A model generated the notes under the pieces. That model did no database searches. It had not been told where the DNA came from and was given only the letters and a program-made list of their open reading frames with translations. From the NCBI RefSeq assembly GCF_963169125.1, contig NC_084794.1, positions 230,155,219 to 230,219,218 of the forward strand: a stretch of 64,000 bases of DNA, read 5' to 3'. The position numbers and the translations under genes are program-made. Source of the stretch: Humulus lupulus. Taxonomy: Eukaryota; Streptophyta; Magnoliopsida; Rosales; Cannabaceae. Shown here piece after piece: positions 1 to 12,020 of the stretch (position 1 is the stretch's first letter; every line of letters begins with the position of its first letter).

Positions 1-2838
1 GTCCTGGTCCTGAAGCCTAATGGGACGTGGCGTACCTGCATTGATTACTCAGACATCAATAAGGCCTTCCCTAAGGACTGCTTTCCTTTACCACGGATTG
101 ACCAGCTCGTGGATGCCACGGCAGGGCATGGACTAATGTCATTCATGGATGCCTATTCTGGATATAACCAGATTGCCATGCATGCCCCTGACCAGGAACA
201 CACGAGCTTCATAACAGATAAAGGGTTATATTGTTATAACGTCATGCCATTCGGGCTCAAGAATGCTGGAGGCACTTACCAGCGACTCGTGAACATGATA
301 TTCTCCGAGCAAATAGGGAACAACATGGAACTTTATGTTGACGATATGTTAGTCAAATCTCAACTTAACAATAACCATGTTGATGACCTCGAAGAATGCT
401 TTGCTGTGCTCCGGAAATATAACATGAAGCTTAACCCTCAAAAGTGCTCTTTCAGAGTATCTTCAGGAAAATTCTTGGGTTTCATTGTAAATGCTCGAGG
501 AATATAAGCTAATCCAGACAAGATCCAGGCCCTGATCGATATGCCTTCACCTCGAAAACACAAAGATGTCCAGAGTTTGACTGGCAGAATGGCGGCACTA
601 AGTATGTTTATATCAAAATCTACAGACCGTTGTCTTCCATTTTTCAACCTGTTGAGGGGAGGCAAGAAATTTGAATGGACAGAGGAATGCGAGTTGACTT
701 TTCAGGAACTCAAGAAACACCTTGTAGAACCCCTTATCTTGTCAAAACCTATTATGGGAGAAGTACTGTACTTGTATCTTGCTACGACCGAGCACGCCAT
801 AAGTGCAGTACTCATACGGGAGGAAGAAAAAGTGCAAAGGCCCATGTATTACGTCAGTAAAAGGTTACTGGGGGCAGAATCAAGATATCCCTTGATGGAG
901 AAGCTAGCTCTCAGCCTAATTCACTCATCTTGAAAACTTTGACCCTATTTTCAAGCGCACCCATCCATGTAGTAACTGATCAACCACTAAGACAAGTCTT
1001 GTCCAAGCCGGAGGCTTCAGGTCGACTTCTTAAATGGGCCGTTGAACTTGGGCAATTTGAGATCACCTATCATCCAAGGATGACCATTAGGGAGCAAGCC
1101 TTGGCAGACTTCATAGTTGAATGTACTGGCATGACCAACGATGAAGTTATAACCCCGGCCCACGAGCTGTGGAAACTTTACGTTGATGGGTCATCTAATG
1201 AAAACGGATCGGGGGCAGGAGTAATTTTGATCACTCCTGTAGGAAGCAGATTTCACTCTGCCTTGAGATTTGACTTCAGGGCGTCAAATAATGAGGCCGA
1301 GTATGAGGCTCTACTGGCGGGACTTCGTATAGCCAAGGAGCTCAAAGCTAAAGCAATACATTGCTATAGCGACTCCCAGCTAGTGGTTAACCAAATCTTG
1401 GGGGAGTACCAGGGTGGTACGAGAATGGCAGCATACTTAGAAAAGGCAAAATCATCATTGGAGTATTTCGAGTTCTATGCGATAGAACAGGTCCCCCGAG
1501 AACAGAACTCGAACGCGGACGCCTTTGCCAGGCTCGCTACCTCCACCAAGAATGACGAACGTACCAATTGAACATCTCTCGGCACCCAGTATTGACGAGC
1601 CAGAACAGGAGGACATATGTATGATCAATTCCGAGCCTATCTGGATGACTCCGATAGTTGAATATTTTGATACTGGAATTCTCCCGGAAGAATGGGCCAA
1701 GGCTCGAAAGTTGATGTATCAAATCCCTCGTTATACCATTGTAGATGGAAGGCTGTATAGAAGAGGATATTCCATGCCACTACTCCGGTGTGTGACTCCA
1801 CCTGAAGCTAAAAAAATCATAGAAGAAATTCATGAAGGGTTTTGTGGAGACCATACTGGGGGGCATAGCCTGTCCAAGAAAATCATACGCCAGGGATACT
1901 TCTGGCCTACCATTAAATCCGACTCGTTCGACTACGTAAAAAGGTGTGATAAGTGCCAACGATTCGCCACAATTCCTCGAGCTCCACCGTCCGAACTAAC
2001 TATGATGACCTCCCCATGGCCATTTGCGGTATGGGGAATTGACCTCATAGGTTCCCTTCCGACAGGCAAGGGAGGGGTAAAATACGCGGTAGTCGCCGTA
2101 GATTACTTCACAAAGTGGACAGAAGTCGAACCTTTGGCGACAATAACCTCCAAAAAATTCCTTGACTTTGTGGTGAAAAACATCATATGTCGATATGGGA
2201 TGCCGAGGAAGATTGTGTTCGATAATGGAACCCAGTTCGACAGCGATCTATTTACCAACTTTTGCGAAAAAAATGGAATAATAAAAAGCTTCTCGTCAGT
2301 GGCCCATCTAAAAAGTTCGCTAAAGAAAAAGTTGGAAGAAGCTAAGGAAAGATGGCCTGAAGAATTTCCCCAAGTCCTATGGGGATATAGGACCACGGCC
2401 CGTACATCAACAGAACATACCTCGTTCTCTCTAGTGTACGGTTGCGAGGCTATGTTGCCAATCGAGGTTGAAATTCCCACATTTCGAGCCCTCGCTTATG
2501 ATCAAACCTCGAACCACTCTCAGCTCGAAGAAACTCTTGACCTGATCGAAGAAAGAAGGAATGAAGCTCAATTAAAAAATGATGCATACCAACAACGAGC
2601 TACCCGGTACTTCAACAAAAGATTTCGGGATCGAAATTTCGGCGTGGGAGACTTGGTGCTAAGGCATGTATTCTTGGCGACATGGGATCCAGCAGCTGGC
2701 GTGCTCGGGCCAAATTAGAAAGGACCCTATCAGATAGAGTCGGTCATCTGACCCGACGTATACAAGTTGGAAAGATTGGATGGAAGTCTAGTACCATGAG
2801 CATGGAATGGCGAACACCTACGACCTTACTATCAATAG
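1..2838 (+). pseudogene. pol: Decayed pol: RT, RNase H, archaeal-type RNase H, integrase
   Basis: Frame 1 is open from base 1 and shows the RT core, with YVDDML near 330-350. A stop at 505-507 replaces the Glu codon found in element C (RGIEANPDK). Frame 1 then runs from 541 to a stop at 931-933, where C has Arg; another stop follows at about 943. Frame shifts near 960 and near 1555 move the reading to frame 3 and back to frame 1. The second RNase H keeps YVDGSSNENG and YSDSQLVVNQ. Integrase keeps the HHCC finger (CDKCQ) and the first two catalytic Asp (WGIDLIG, FDNGTQF), but about 13-15 residues holding the catalytic Glu are deleted near 2310. TGG has become TAG at 2716-2718, and the normal end is the TAG at 2836-2838. 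It cannot make a working polyprotein. Confidence 0.93.
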
Positions 2839-3786
2839 TATAGGAAGGATGTTGCCTATAACCATGCTTGTTTATCTGTACTGTTTTTCTATTTCTGGAT
2901 TTTTTCAAATAAAGTTTGGTTTCAAATATAGTTTGATTTTTTCGCAATCTCTCTTAATTTAATAACCTATGGTCACACTCATAGGATATTAAGGGGGCAT
3001 CAGTGGTACATATACCACCAGCTTGAAAAAATAAAATAGCATATATGAAACGCATATAACTGTTTGGATATAACCAAACTGTCAAAAATATACAAGTATT
3101 TGGATATAACCAAATGCGTGAAACGAGACAAGTTTGGTTATAACCAAATTGCCAAAAAAAAAAAAATGTTTGGATGTAACCAAATATGCAAACTAGATTA
3201 TAAACATAAGTGTATGGATTACAAACCGGACATGACCTTAATAGGTTTGGAACAAACCAGCAAAAAACTAATCGGCAGTAAGTTGGAACATAACCCACTT
3301 CGTGCTAAGTCGAGATCGAGGCTGGAGTATCTTGCAAAATAATAGTTTCGACCTCATAACCTCGGAGAGCTAACCGAGGACGAGAAAAAGAAACTAAAAA
3401 GTAAGATACAACTAAACCATCTGCATTACATGCCATATAAGTACTTTCGGGTGCATGGTAAAAGTAATATCCGACCTTGACAAATAACGAGAACGGAAGT
3501 GGATAATTTGAGCAAACTGTGCATGAATGCATTGAACCTTGAGCTTAAATCCAAATTATGCTTGTATGAATAAACATGCATATATGGCATTTTAATTTAA
3601 ATTGCGTAAAATATTTCGGCTCAAGAAATGTGAAGCAAATAAATTAAAGTAAGTTCAAAAAAGTAATACCAGCTCCTTCACGAGCTATAAAATTGTCTCT
3701 GCCCCATGGGCATAAATAAAAAAACAAAAAACAAAATAAAAGGACTTTTGCAAAAGATTCAAAGGGACACAGCCCTGAGGCAAGAA
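2839..3786. repeat. Spacer between convergent genes of element A, with short hairpin repeats
   Basis: No gene is seen here. At about 3055-3200 a near-palindromic motif, TTTGGATATAACCAAA and variants, recurs at least four times. Element C has the same motif in the matching place at about 45360-45655. The spacer also holds a block at about 2954-3030 that matches 45680-45760 of element C on the opposite strand. The region lies where the plus-strand pol gene and the minus-strand antisense gene end, so a role in 3'-end formation is possible, but this is inference. Confidence 0.7.
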
Positions 3787-6579
3787 TTAAGAAGGAGCAT
3801 TCTGCTTGGCCTTCTCAGCATCAGCGTTCCCTCCGGCTTTCTCCACCTCATCTCGGGCAGTCTCCTCATCATCCAGCCGAGCCTACCATTGGGCCACGAG
3901 CTTCGCTTCAAGAGGGCCTAAGAAGCTAGTGTCGAGGTCGACATTGTTGGCCCAGATTCTATACATGGCCATGTCGACCGCCCGGTCCTTCTTCTCCTTA
4001 AACTCCTACTGGAAGACGACTCTTTTCACCTTCTATGATCTCGAAAGTGGCGGCCTTCTCTTCTTCAACCTTAGCATTGGTCTCCTTGACCCAGACATTC
4101 TCCTGTTCAAGCTCCGCGAACCGGGCACTCAGCTTTTCAAGTTCGGAAGACTTGGCCTTTAGCTCCTCAGCCCCTGCCTTCATCTTTGCCTTTGTTGCCT
4201 TGAGCTCATCACTCAGTTTGAGCTGAAGATCCTTCGCCTCCTGAGCATAGGACTTGCTCGAGTGGATCTCATTGTTCAGTTTATAGTTGAGCTGTGCAGA
4301 GACAGCAAGAGCCTGACATACAAAGAAATCAACATTAGCATATGGACCGTCTATAAATACAGCTAATAGCGAGAAAATAAAAGTTACCACGGCAGTAAGC
4401 TCGACACTCTTCTCGTAAAGTGTGTTGCAGTCTCGGGCGTTGTTCAAAAACTGCCAATGAGGAGCGTCAAAATCGCTAAAGCTCTGGCCCACTCAAGACA
4501 GAATGTTCGAGCCCAGCGTAGCCCCGTGGGGTCCAGTAGCATTGTCAACTACATACTCATCAACGTGAGTAGAAACTGACAACTTGCGTGTTATGGAAGC
4601 CGAGGGCTTTTTCGGAGGTGGACCGAGCGTTGAGTGAACCATGATGGGAGGTTGGAGATCGACCATAGTGGACACCCTGACCTGAGGAGTCAGCTCCACA
4701 GTCGAGCTCGTGGCAGGCAAGGCTGGTGGAGCAGGTGTCTTTTCAGTCCTCTTAAGGACCTTGGCGGGACGCTCAGACTTCCGTGGGCCTCTCGGGCGTT
4801 TGCTTCTTTTGGCGCCGCCACTCTCAAGGATGTTGCCGAGATTGGAGTCCATCTCGCCTGCATAGTTACACCACAATATGAGTTATCGAAAAATAAAGTA
4901 ACTCAGCATAATGCGAACATACATGGGATAAAAAGACAAGTGGAGAGAAACCTAACTGGAACTCTCCCCCGAGCTTGTGCTCGGCGACCACGAAATTCCC
5001 CCATCTTCAGAAAAGGCGGGGGGAGTTCTTTCCCTATAGGTGGACGTCAACCTCGAAAGGTCCCTATAGTCGTTGGTCTCATATTGGACGGCTATTCCGT
5101 TCCATACCTCGTTCAAGCTATACATGGTGTCATATTTCCCGAGTCAGCTATCGAACCTATGAACCCGTTCATCTACCCAAGACCATACATAAAAATGGTT
5201 CCTATCGTCCTCACACAATATTAACCTATCAGGTTTATGCTTTAATAGGGAGGGGGTACCACATATTCAAGCTAAGGATGACTGTACCTTGATCATTCGA
5301 GCCCAAGCTTGAGGCCTCGTCATTGGCCTCATTCCCCAATTGCGGACTCCTATGACGAACTGGAGGTGGAGGCCTTGCATCTCTCCATGGAGGAAGGTTG
5401 TCGGTTGGTAGAGGCATAAGCTCCCACCATTCATATTTTTTATTGGACCAGTCTGATGTAGACCGATCCTCTCCTAAGAGCCTACATGCCCGGAGCTTGC
5501 CTTCATGAAGGAGGTAGGAGAGAGACCTCCTGCCATAAGGAAGCTGGAGTAGAGTCTCGCGGCGCTCCCTCATCTCATCGGTGGGAGTAGGGCAATGATA
5601 GTTGGCTGGAAAATTAAGCACATTTCAGCTAAGCACGAGCCTAAAGCAAAATTCGAGCACAAAAAAGAAAGAGGTTGAAATACTTACGAATCCGTCTGAC
5701 CGAATAGAATCAAGACGGGGCTAGGCCATCTGTCCAGAATAAGGCCTTCTTGAAGTAAGGAGGATGATTGGGAAGGTCTTCAAACATCTTCTTCTCCTTC
5801 GGATAGCTCGAGAGGTAGTGGAAGCTGTCCCCTCCTCGAGCTCGGGAGGGATTGCTTTTCAAGCAGAAGAGATACAAAATCTCTTCTGGTGAAGGTCCTG
5901 CCAACTGCAACTCGTGATATAGCGACCTCAGGGAAAACAGGACCCTGTAAGAATTGGTGTTGAGCTGGAAGGGGGCCAGCCCAACGAAGTCTGTGAAGTC
6001 CTTGAAAAAAGACTTCAAAGGCAGTATCGCCCCTGCTTTCATATGCTCCTGGCTCCAAGCTGCATATCTCAGCTTGCTGTCAGGATTTCCATCTCCTGGA
6101 GCGCGGCAGCTCCGCTCGTGCAAGGTCGGGGCTCGACACTTCAGCAAACTTGATAGTCCTATGCCGTGAAAGGCCAGAATATTAGTTATCTGGCCTAGTG
6201 ACGTGACCGAGCTCCAATAATGCTCGGCCTCAAAAAATTCTTTCCTCTGTTGCGAGGTAGAGGGTTCCCTCATCAGTGAGAACTGAAGATCACCGGGTTT
6301 GAAGGCGATTGTCACTTTAAGCGCAGGGTCGAGAGGGATCGGTCTAGGCTCGGTGTCCGGATCTGGATGAAGGGCGACCCTTAGTCTTTTCCTTTTCCCT
6401 TCTTCGACTTCGTCTATCTGACGTCGGAAGTGGTCCCGAGTGTCCTCTTGCTCACGTCTCAGTTCGTACTCTCAAATTAAGCGTTGGTTGCGAGTGAATG
6501 GGGATTCCGGGCTCGAAGCTACTTGTTAGTAAGGAATCACGAGCTTTAACCCCCACCACTTTCCTGAATTCTGCGGCAT
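3787..6579 (-). pseudogene. Spliced antisense gene of element A (Transposase_28-like and coiled-coil protein), broken
   Basis: There are four exons on the strand opposite pol: 6579-5688, 5605-5288, 4857-4388 and 4312-3787. Each junction has GT and AG at its ends, and all three introns sit exactly where they do in element C (42108-44857). Exon 1 encodes a domain with PLKSFFKDFTDFVGLAPFQL and SPEEILYLF, resembling the family Pfam calls Transposase_28 (putative gypsy-type transposon). Exon 2 carries LPYGRRSLSYLLHEGKLRA. Exon 4 is a Lys/Glu-rich coiled coil. Lesions include two stops near the start of exon 1, a TGA near 5710, a TGA in exon 3 at about 4490 and a frameshift in exon 4 near 4000. The start is the ATG directly after the TTAG acceptor at 6580. 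The family's function is not known to me. Confidence 0.82.
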
Positions 6580-7072
6580 CTAACAAGAAAGCAAAGGGTG
6601 AGGGCCAAGCGATCAAGAAATAAAGAAATAAATAGTACCTAAGCTCGAATGATCGAGACTACAAGGCAAGCTCCATCCAAAGGATGAAGCCAATCTCAGA
6701 GCGTGTAATCCACCAGAAAGGAAGGAAGGTGGATAAGTAGTGGGAAATCCCGAAATATTAGGGAAAAAAGGTGACGGTTGTCTAAAAGGTGATATTTTTG
6801 GGAACCGTGCATTCCTTAAAAAACCTTGATTTTGTACCCAATATCTTGGTGTGCAAGATATGGCTCCTAACATTTGAAAACTCATAAAAGGAACCATTTT
6901 TGGACCTTCTTTCGCAGAAACTGTGTTTGAGCCTAATGACTATCAGTCGAAACACCCTAATCCTAATGCACAAAACTAGCGTAAATCCTAGCACTCACGG
7001 TGTAACAGAGGCAAAGGCATACAAAAAAAAACGTACATATATAACGTAAAAAAGCCATGAACCGAAAACTGA

Positions 7073-7185
7073 CACAATGCAATCGGATGAAACAAAGAAA
7101 CGAATGAGCGAACGAGTGGTTGCAAGTGCGACCTCACTGAGTCGAAGAGCCCGATGTTGCTTTGTCTACTCGGCTTCGAGAACAT
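7073..7185 (-). other. Possible 5' exon of the element A antisense gene
   Basis: A short open stretch begins with ATG at 7185 and encodes about 38 residues starting MFSKPSRQSN. The matching stretch of element C (41510-41618) begins MFSRPKKQRN and is clearly related, so the protein sequence rather than just the DNA seems to have been kept. In C it ends at a clean GTAAGT donor; here the donor reads GTCAGT. Joined to the next exon at the ATG, the phase does not fit in C, so this may be an upstream ORF rather than the true N terminus. Confidence 0.5.
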
Positions 7186-7281
7186 GCAAGAAATGGCCAA
7201 GGAGAGTTCTGGTTTTTTCTGTCTTCCTTTTTTCTCTCTGAAATGAACGTGGAAGTAAAAGAGGAAGACGACTGGAGTCTA

Positions 7282-7290
7282 ATTTATAAA
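7282..7290 (-). promoter_or_regulatory. TATA-like box for the element A antisense gene
   Basis: On the minus strand this reads TTTATAAAT, about 100 bases ahead of the first antisense ATG at 7185. Elements B and C also have a TATA-like box ahead of their antisense genes, which suggests an internal promoter rather than readthrough. Confidence 0.5.
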
Positions 7291-7542
7291 CACATGAGAA
7301 TGTAAAAGGCAGGGTTAATCTGAGCCATTGGCCAGATCCCGTATCAGATCTGACGGCCAGGGATAAATGACATGATGGTACCATAAAGGTGGCAGGCGAA
7401 CGATCATGGGTAGAGTTCAAGGCACTCGAGTTCCTTGAGTAAGCAATACCCAACTGATGCATGTCCATACTCGAGTGTATGATGGAACGGTTCCTGAAGG
7501 AAGTAGTTCAAAAGTTTCCTTCTCATAGGATTCGAACTAATA

Positions 7543-7559
7543 CTTTTGATGGGGCAAAA
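7543..7559 (+). other. Polypurine tract of element A
   Basis: CTTTTGATGGGGCAAAA directly precedes the 3' LTR. The same place in element C has a nearly identical tract on the other strand. In LTR retrotransposons this purine run primes plus-strand DNA synthesis. Confidence 0.8.
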
Positions 7560-8393
7560 TGTTACACCCAGATTTCGAGACCCGAGATTGTGATCTCGAA
7601 AGCTGGACTCGTCAATTGCGAGCTTGAAATACAGGAACCGCATGTGCATGACCCATATGTCGAACCCTAGAGTCAAGATGGCAACCTCGAAGACTTTTTA
7701 ACCTCGACGTTCTTTCGGAGCTCAAAAGAGTTAGCATCGGGATATGCCCGATGTTGGGTGTCTGCGGATCAAGTAGTCCAAGCTTGGCATGAGCATAAAC
7801 TCAGAGCGTGACAACCTCGGTAGTACTTACCCACTCCAAGCTGGTCTTTGGGAAAGGTACCTAGCTAATAACTTGTCTATAAACCTGGACCGGCATGATG
7901 CTGATAGCCGACCTCGAATAACTTAGTGGGTCATCTGATGAGACGCAGTCCATGCATTCAAAAGATATTTATTGTTGTAACTTCCCTACATTAAAGGGAT
8001 ATTAACTAGTCAGTTATACGCCCCTTGGTCTTCAGGGGACGTTTCCTTGTATGTAGGAGTTACAGAATTTAATGTTATTATTTCCATTAATGAATTGGAG
8101 TATCCTCCCGAAATATGTGGGAATGAACTCTGAGAACCCTCTATAAATAGAGAGGTCATGAACATTTGTAAGGAGGATGGATTTGAGATATCTTGGGAGA
8201 ATTTCTGGAGAATTCATCCCTGAAGAATTTCCTGAAATTTCCAAAGTCTTAATAAAATTGGCTCGTGGACTAGGTAGAGTTAAATGCTGAACTACGTAAA
8301 ATTCTTGTTGTTTTTTCTGTATTATTCATCTGCGGCATAGTTCCTATTGTTTAGTTGCTCTACGTTTTAAGTTGACGAAAAATGGCGTCAACA
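7560..8393 (+). repeat. 3' LTR of element A
   Basis: The LTR is 834 bp, starts TGTTACACCC and ends GGCGTCAACA. Both ends match the LTRs of element C (TGTTATACCC and GGCGTCAACA, read on the minus strand). A TATA box, CTATAAATAG, lies at 8141-8150. The 5' partner LTR lies outside the window. Confidence 0.9.
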
Positions 8394-10303
8394 CTAAGGT
8401 TTAGATAGAGCCAATAAGAATATGACACTTATCATGAGCATGGTTATTCCTAAGGTTTAGATAGAGCCAATAGGATTATGACACTTGTCATATGCATGAT
8501 TATTAAGGAATTATTATTTTAATGATAAAATAAGGGAAATATAAGACTTAGTCTTCACCAGAATCTGTTAGGAGGATGACATTTGTCACAATTTTATTTA
8601 ATTATGGATTATGTTGTTATTTAGATTATTAAATAGATTTTCCCGTAACTTTAGGGTACTGTAACTTCTGACCTATTTTTGACCCAGTTATGTTATGAAT
8701 TTCGAAAAATAGTATTTCTAGAAAGTTGTAGATAATTGAATTATATTTCTAACAGTATAAAGATGGTCTAAATCGAAGTCCTACAGCTCCAGTTATGTTA
8801 ATTTTACTATAGGTGATTTTAGAGTTACAAGATTTAGGAAGTTAGAAGTTAGGATTCTATTATTATTATTTTTTTTAAAAAAACCAACTTTGACTCTTTA
8901 GAACAACCTCTGATAGTTTTGACCGAGTCTTCAGTCTCTGATTGACGAATATTCAAATATCTTCAATAAAATTCATTATTTTTATTCAAGCCAAAAATAA
9001 GATTTTTATTCCTAGAACTCTATAAATAGGACTTAGGACCCAGTCCTTTCACTTACTCTTCAACTGTGATCAGACTCCAAGGTGCTAGTGAGACCATAAG
9101 AGTGATAAATACTTGGGTTGGGAAAAAGCTTTTCTATTCTTAAGCTTTATAAAACACTTTGGGAAGTGAGGTTAGAGTGTTTCGGTATTGGAGTTAGACT
9201 AATCCATAAGGTCAACTGAGGTACCTTTATTCTTAAGTTTCATTCTGTTTGATTCCTTAGGTTCTTTAGTTTTCATTAAGGTTCTAACTTTTGTTATGGT
9301 TTTGTGGTTAGGATTTTAAGTTCTTTGAACTTAAGGTGTCTTTTCGGTAAGTTTCCTCTTGGTGGTTTAGTTCTATTCCTTTCATCTCTTTCCTTTAGAA
9401 ATACTCACCATTTTTATTGCTGGTTTTAGGAGTGTTCCAATTCCTACATTTGTTCTCGAGTATCCCGGTGCTGGTAAAGAAAATTAGATAGTTTAGTATT
9501 ATGATCTAGTTTATGTAATGTATGATATAGTTTATGTTTGTATGACCTAACATTTCAGGTACAATAAAGGGGTAAGTGTGTCTGGACCTAAGGTGTCCAA
9601 TGATGTATGACGGACTATGTCCGGTAGGCTCGGTTGCCAAAATTTTATGACAGACCTATGTCCGATGTATGACAGACTTTTGTCTGGGGCTTAATTGCCA
9701 CCCCTATATAAGCACTTATCTTTTTATTATATCTAATTTGTTATTTTTAGTTATGATTATGATATATGACCTATAGTTATGATTTATGACCTATGATTTA
9801 TGACCTATGACTTATGACCTATGACTTATGATTTATGACTTAGAGTATGATTTATGATTTATGGCTTAGATAATGATTTAGAATTATGACTTAAGATATG
9901 ATGATCTAGATGTTGTGTTTGTATGACTTTGGTGAATATATGTTATGTTTGATTATATGACTAATCCTTGCTTGTATTTTCCTTACTGGGCTTAGAAGCT
10001 CACTCCTTATGATTTTGTTATTTCAGGAAATTAAGGATAGAAAAGCCGGTGGCGAGTGGGACCTAAGTTCGTGATGTATTCGTTGGGGACCATATAGTCG
10101 AGCAAGATCAAGCGGGCCAAATTATTTATTTATTTATTTATTAAAGTTTGTTTTATTTAAATGTTGCTCATTTTTATGTTAAAGACAAGTATTTTATTTT
10201 TATAAAACCATGGATCCATGTATTTATTAAATAAAAGAGCAATATTTACGATTATGACCCAATGCTGTGTTCTCGGTAATCTATGAGAAATTAGGGCGTT
10301 ACA
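8394..10303 (+). repeat. Right part of a chromovirus-like LTR, interrupted by element A
   Basis: No gene is seen. The block ends GGGCGTTACA, a common end of plant Ty3/gypsy LTRs, and has a TATA box at 9018-9030 (CTCTATAAATAGG). Near 9985-10055 it reads like the reverse complement of the solo LTR at about 36900-36980 (a CTTRCTGGGCTT motif, then a GAAGCTCACTC-like motif and a splice-like cag), so the two may be related families. The first 56 bp (8394-8449) are repeated directly from 8450. Runs of ATGATTTATGACCT-like units fill about 9750-9900. Element A appears to have inserted into this LTR, whose left half is upstream of the window. Confidence 0.65.
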
Positions 10304-10528
10304 TTTATAATATTTAAATTTATATTAATATAAGTATTAAATATCTAGTCTTGTTTTAAATATTATTATAATAATAATATTTTATATTATTTGAATTCAT
10401 AAAAATAAAAATTTATGACACTTAAATTTAAATTAATATAATTATTTAATGTCTAGTCTTGTAGTATATATAATTATAATAATGATATTTTATCAAATTT
10501 AAATTTGAATTAGAATTTATATTAATAT
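10304..10528. other. AT-rich spacer
   Basis: About 225 bp of AT-rich sequence without a gene. Its last five bases, aatat (10524-10528), are the left target-site duplication of element B. Confidence 0.6.
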
Positions 10529-11431
10529 TGTTTACCGAGATTTTCAGAAACTATATTAATGAATATTAAATAAGATTAATGATATGGAATGTGGAAGATA
10601 AAAACATGGTTTTTACGTGGTTGGGGCTTTAATGAGCCTTAGTCCACGAGACAGTTGTTTTAGAGCTTGGAAAGTCTTTTACAATGGAGTTTTCTCTATG
10701 TTTTGACAGAGTAACTGTATACAAGTTGAAGGAAGAGCCCCTTCTCCAGTGCTCTATCGCCTGTATTTATAGGCTCATAGGAGCACTGGGTTTGGGCCGG
10801 GCATGACCCAGGCCCATCAAAGATATGGATACCCTTGGCTTCTCTGACGGAAGCTCAATACAAAAGATAAAAATACAAAAGTCCAAGAATTATTAAGGCC
10901 CAATGGGGCGGCCCAAGAACTATATTTCGCTCGACAAAATGGGGCTTTTGGTCTGGGAACTCCGAGTTACGAGGCAGATTCAGGGGACAAAGCCAGTCAG
11001 TGCACTGGCAGCGCAAGTCTGAAACAGCGGCGTGCAATCCCGAGGTGGCCTTTTCCGCAGGTGAAAGTGGGGACAACCCCCACGCGTCGTGGGGCGGCTT
11101 CAGGGTCACGGATGCTTTTTCTTGCCAATCGGGAGGACTTGACCCGGGTTCGTTTACCTCTGCCCCTCTTCGTTTACCACCGGCCCGGACCGTTTACCAG
11201 GCTCCGGGACCGTTTTGCATACACCTCGGCTGCAACCCCAACTGGCCACACGTCTCCCGGACTATCATCCTGGATCATCCATCCAGGACATTGTCCGGGT
11301 CTGGACCCCACTTGGGCCGTCGTTCCCGGTCATTCCCCTGCTAAGTGGGCCTGGGCCAGGCCCAAATCCAATTGCCCAGAGTATGGACCTGGACCACCGT
11401 CTCGGGCCCAAGGCAGGAAATGGGGATAACA
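10529..11431 (-). repeat. 3' LTR of element B (left copy)
   Basis: 903 bp; on the minus strand it starts TGTTATCCCC. The outer end reads TGTTTACCGAG, one T more than the right copy. A TATA box for the minus strand (TATAAATA) lies at 10764-10771. Confidence 0.93.
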
Positions 11432-11446
11432 TTTACCCCCCAAGCC
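11432..11446 (-). other. Polypurine tract of element B
   Basis: Read on the minus strand this is GGCTTGGGGGGTAAA, directly before the 3' LTR. It is the expected plus-strand primer site. Confidence 0.8.
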
Positions 11447-11948
11447 TTCGCCAGGGTTTGCGAGGTGGAGGCTTGCCTTGCTCCCGGATACTCCACGGTT
11501 GCCTTCCCAGTTCCTACTTAGAATCGTGGGTTCGTGGCAAAGGGCAACGATGCTGGCCGCACGCAGAGCCCTGACCACTTACCAGTGTCCGGGTCTGTTT
11601 ACCTAAGTCCTGCTTCATGGCAAGGGATACACGTGTCGCCAAGCGACTGCTGCAAAGATGGCACTTGACCTCGAAAGGTCACCTAACCACCTCAAGGGTT
11701 GCTAGGCCTAGGCTAGTGCGTCAGCACGGATTCCGAAGAGTCCCATCTGCACAGGGGTTCTTCATTAATGCTTCTGCGCTGAGGTGGACCGTAGGATGGG
11801 GCGACCTTTGACATTCGCCTCTCCTAGGCCGTTGGATTGAAATGGCGAGGATCCAGCTCCGGAGTGCTCATAAATGCCCCTGTACGATTTTGGACCGTCC
11901 GATGGGGGAAAATCTATCCGCTGGATCAGAGACCAGGATTTGGGTCTT

Positions 11949-11956
11949 TATAAATA
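11949..11956 (+). promoter_or_regulatory. TATA box for the element B antisense gene
   Basis: TATAAATA lies 65 bases before the ATG at 12021, inside the element and on the strand opposite gag-pol. Its spacing fits a plant core promoter with a short leader. Confidence 0.6.
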
Positions 11957-12020
11957 CTCCTCGAACATTCATTTGAAACTTTTACACTCTCTAGCAATTT
12001 CAAGAACTGAGGAGCTATTT

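Larger units (their letters stand above)
1..8393 (+). mobile_element. Tat/Retand-type Ty3/gypsy LTR retrotransposon A, 3' part only
   Basis: This is the 3' two thirds of an LTR retrotransposon that starts left of the window. The order seen is reverse transcriptase, RNase H, second (archaeal-type) RNase H and integrase on the plus strand, a hairpin-repeat spacer, a spliced gene on the minus strand, a polypurine tract and the 3' LTR. Two RNase H-like domains and an antisense extra gene are known marks of the Tat lineage. It belongs to the same family as element C at 40354-52897, which lies in the opposite orientation. The coding part is dead, with nonsense codons, frameshifts and an integrase deletion. 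The 5-bp duplication expected at its right edge would be ctaag (8394-8398); its left partner is outside the window. Confidence 0.92.

Noticed and set aside
5235..5621. A stand-alone plant protein gene on the minus strand
   Set aside because: It is exon 2 of the antisense gene of element A, with matching splice sites in element C.
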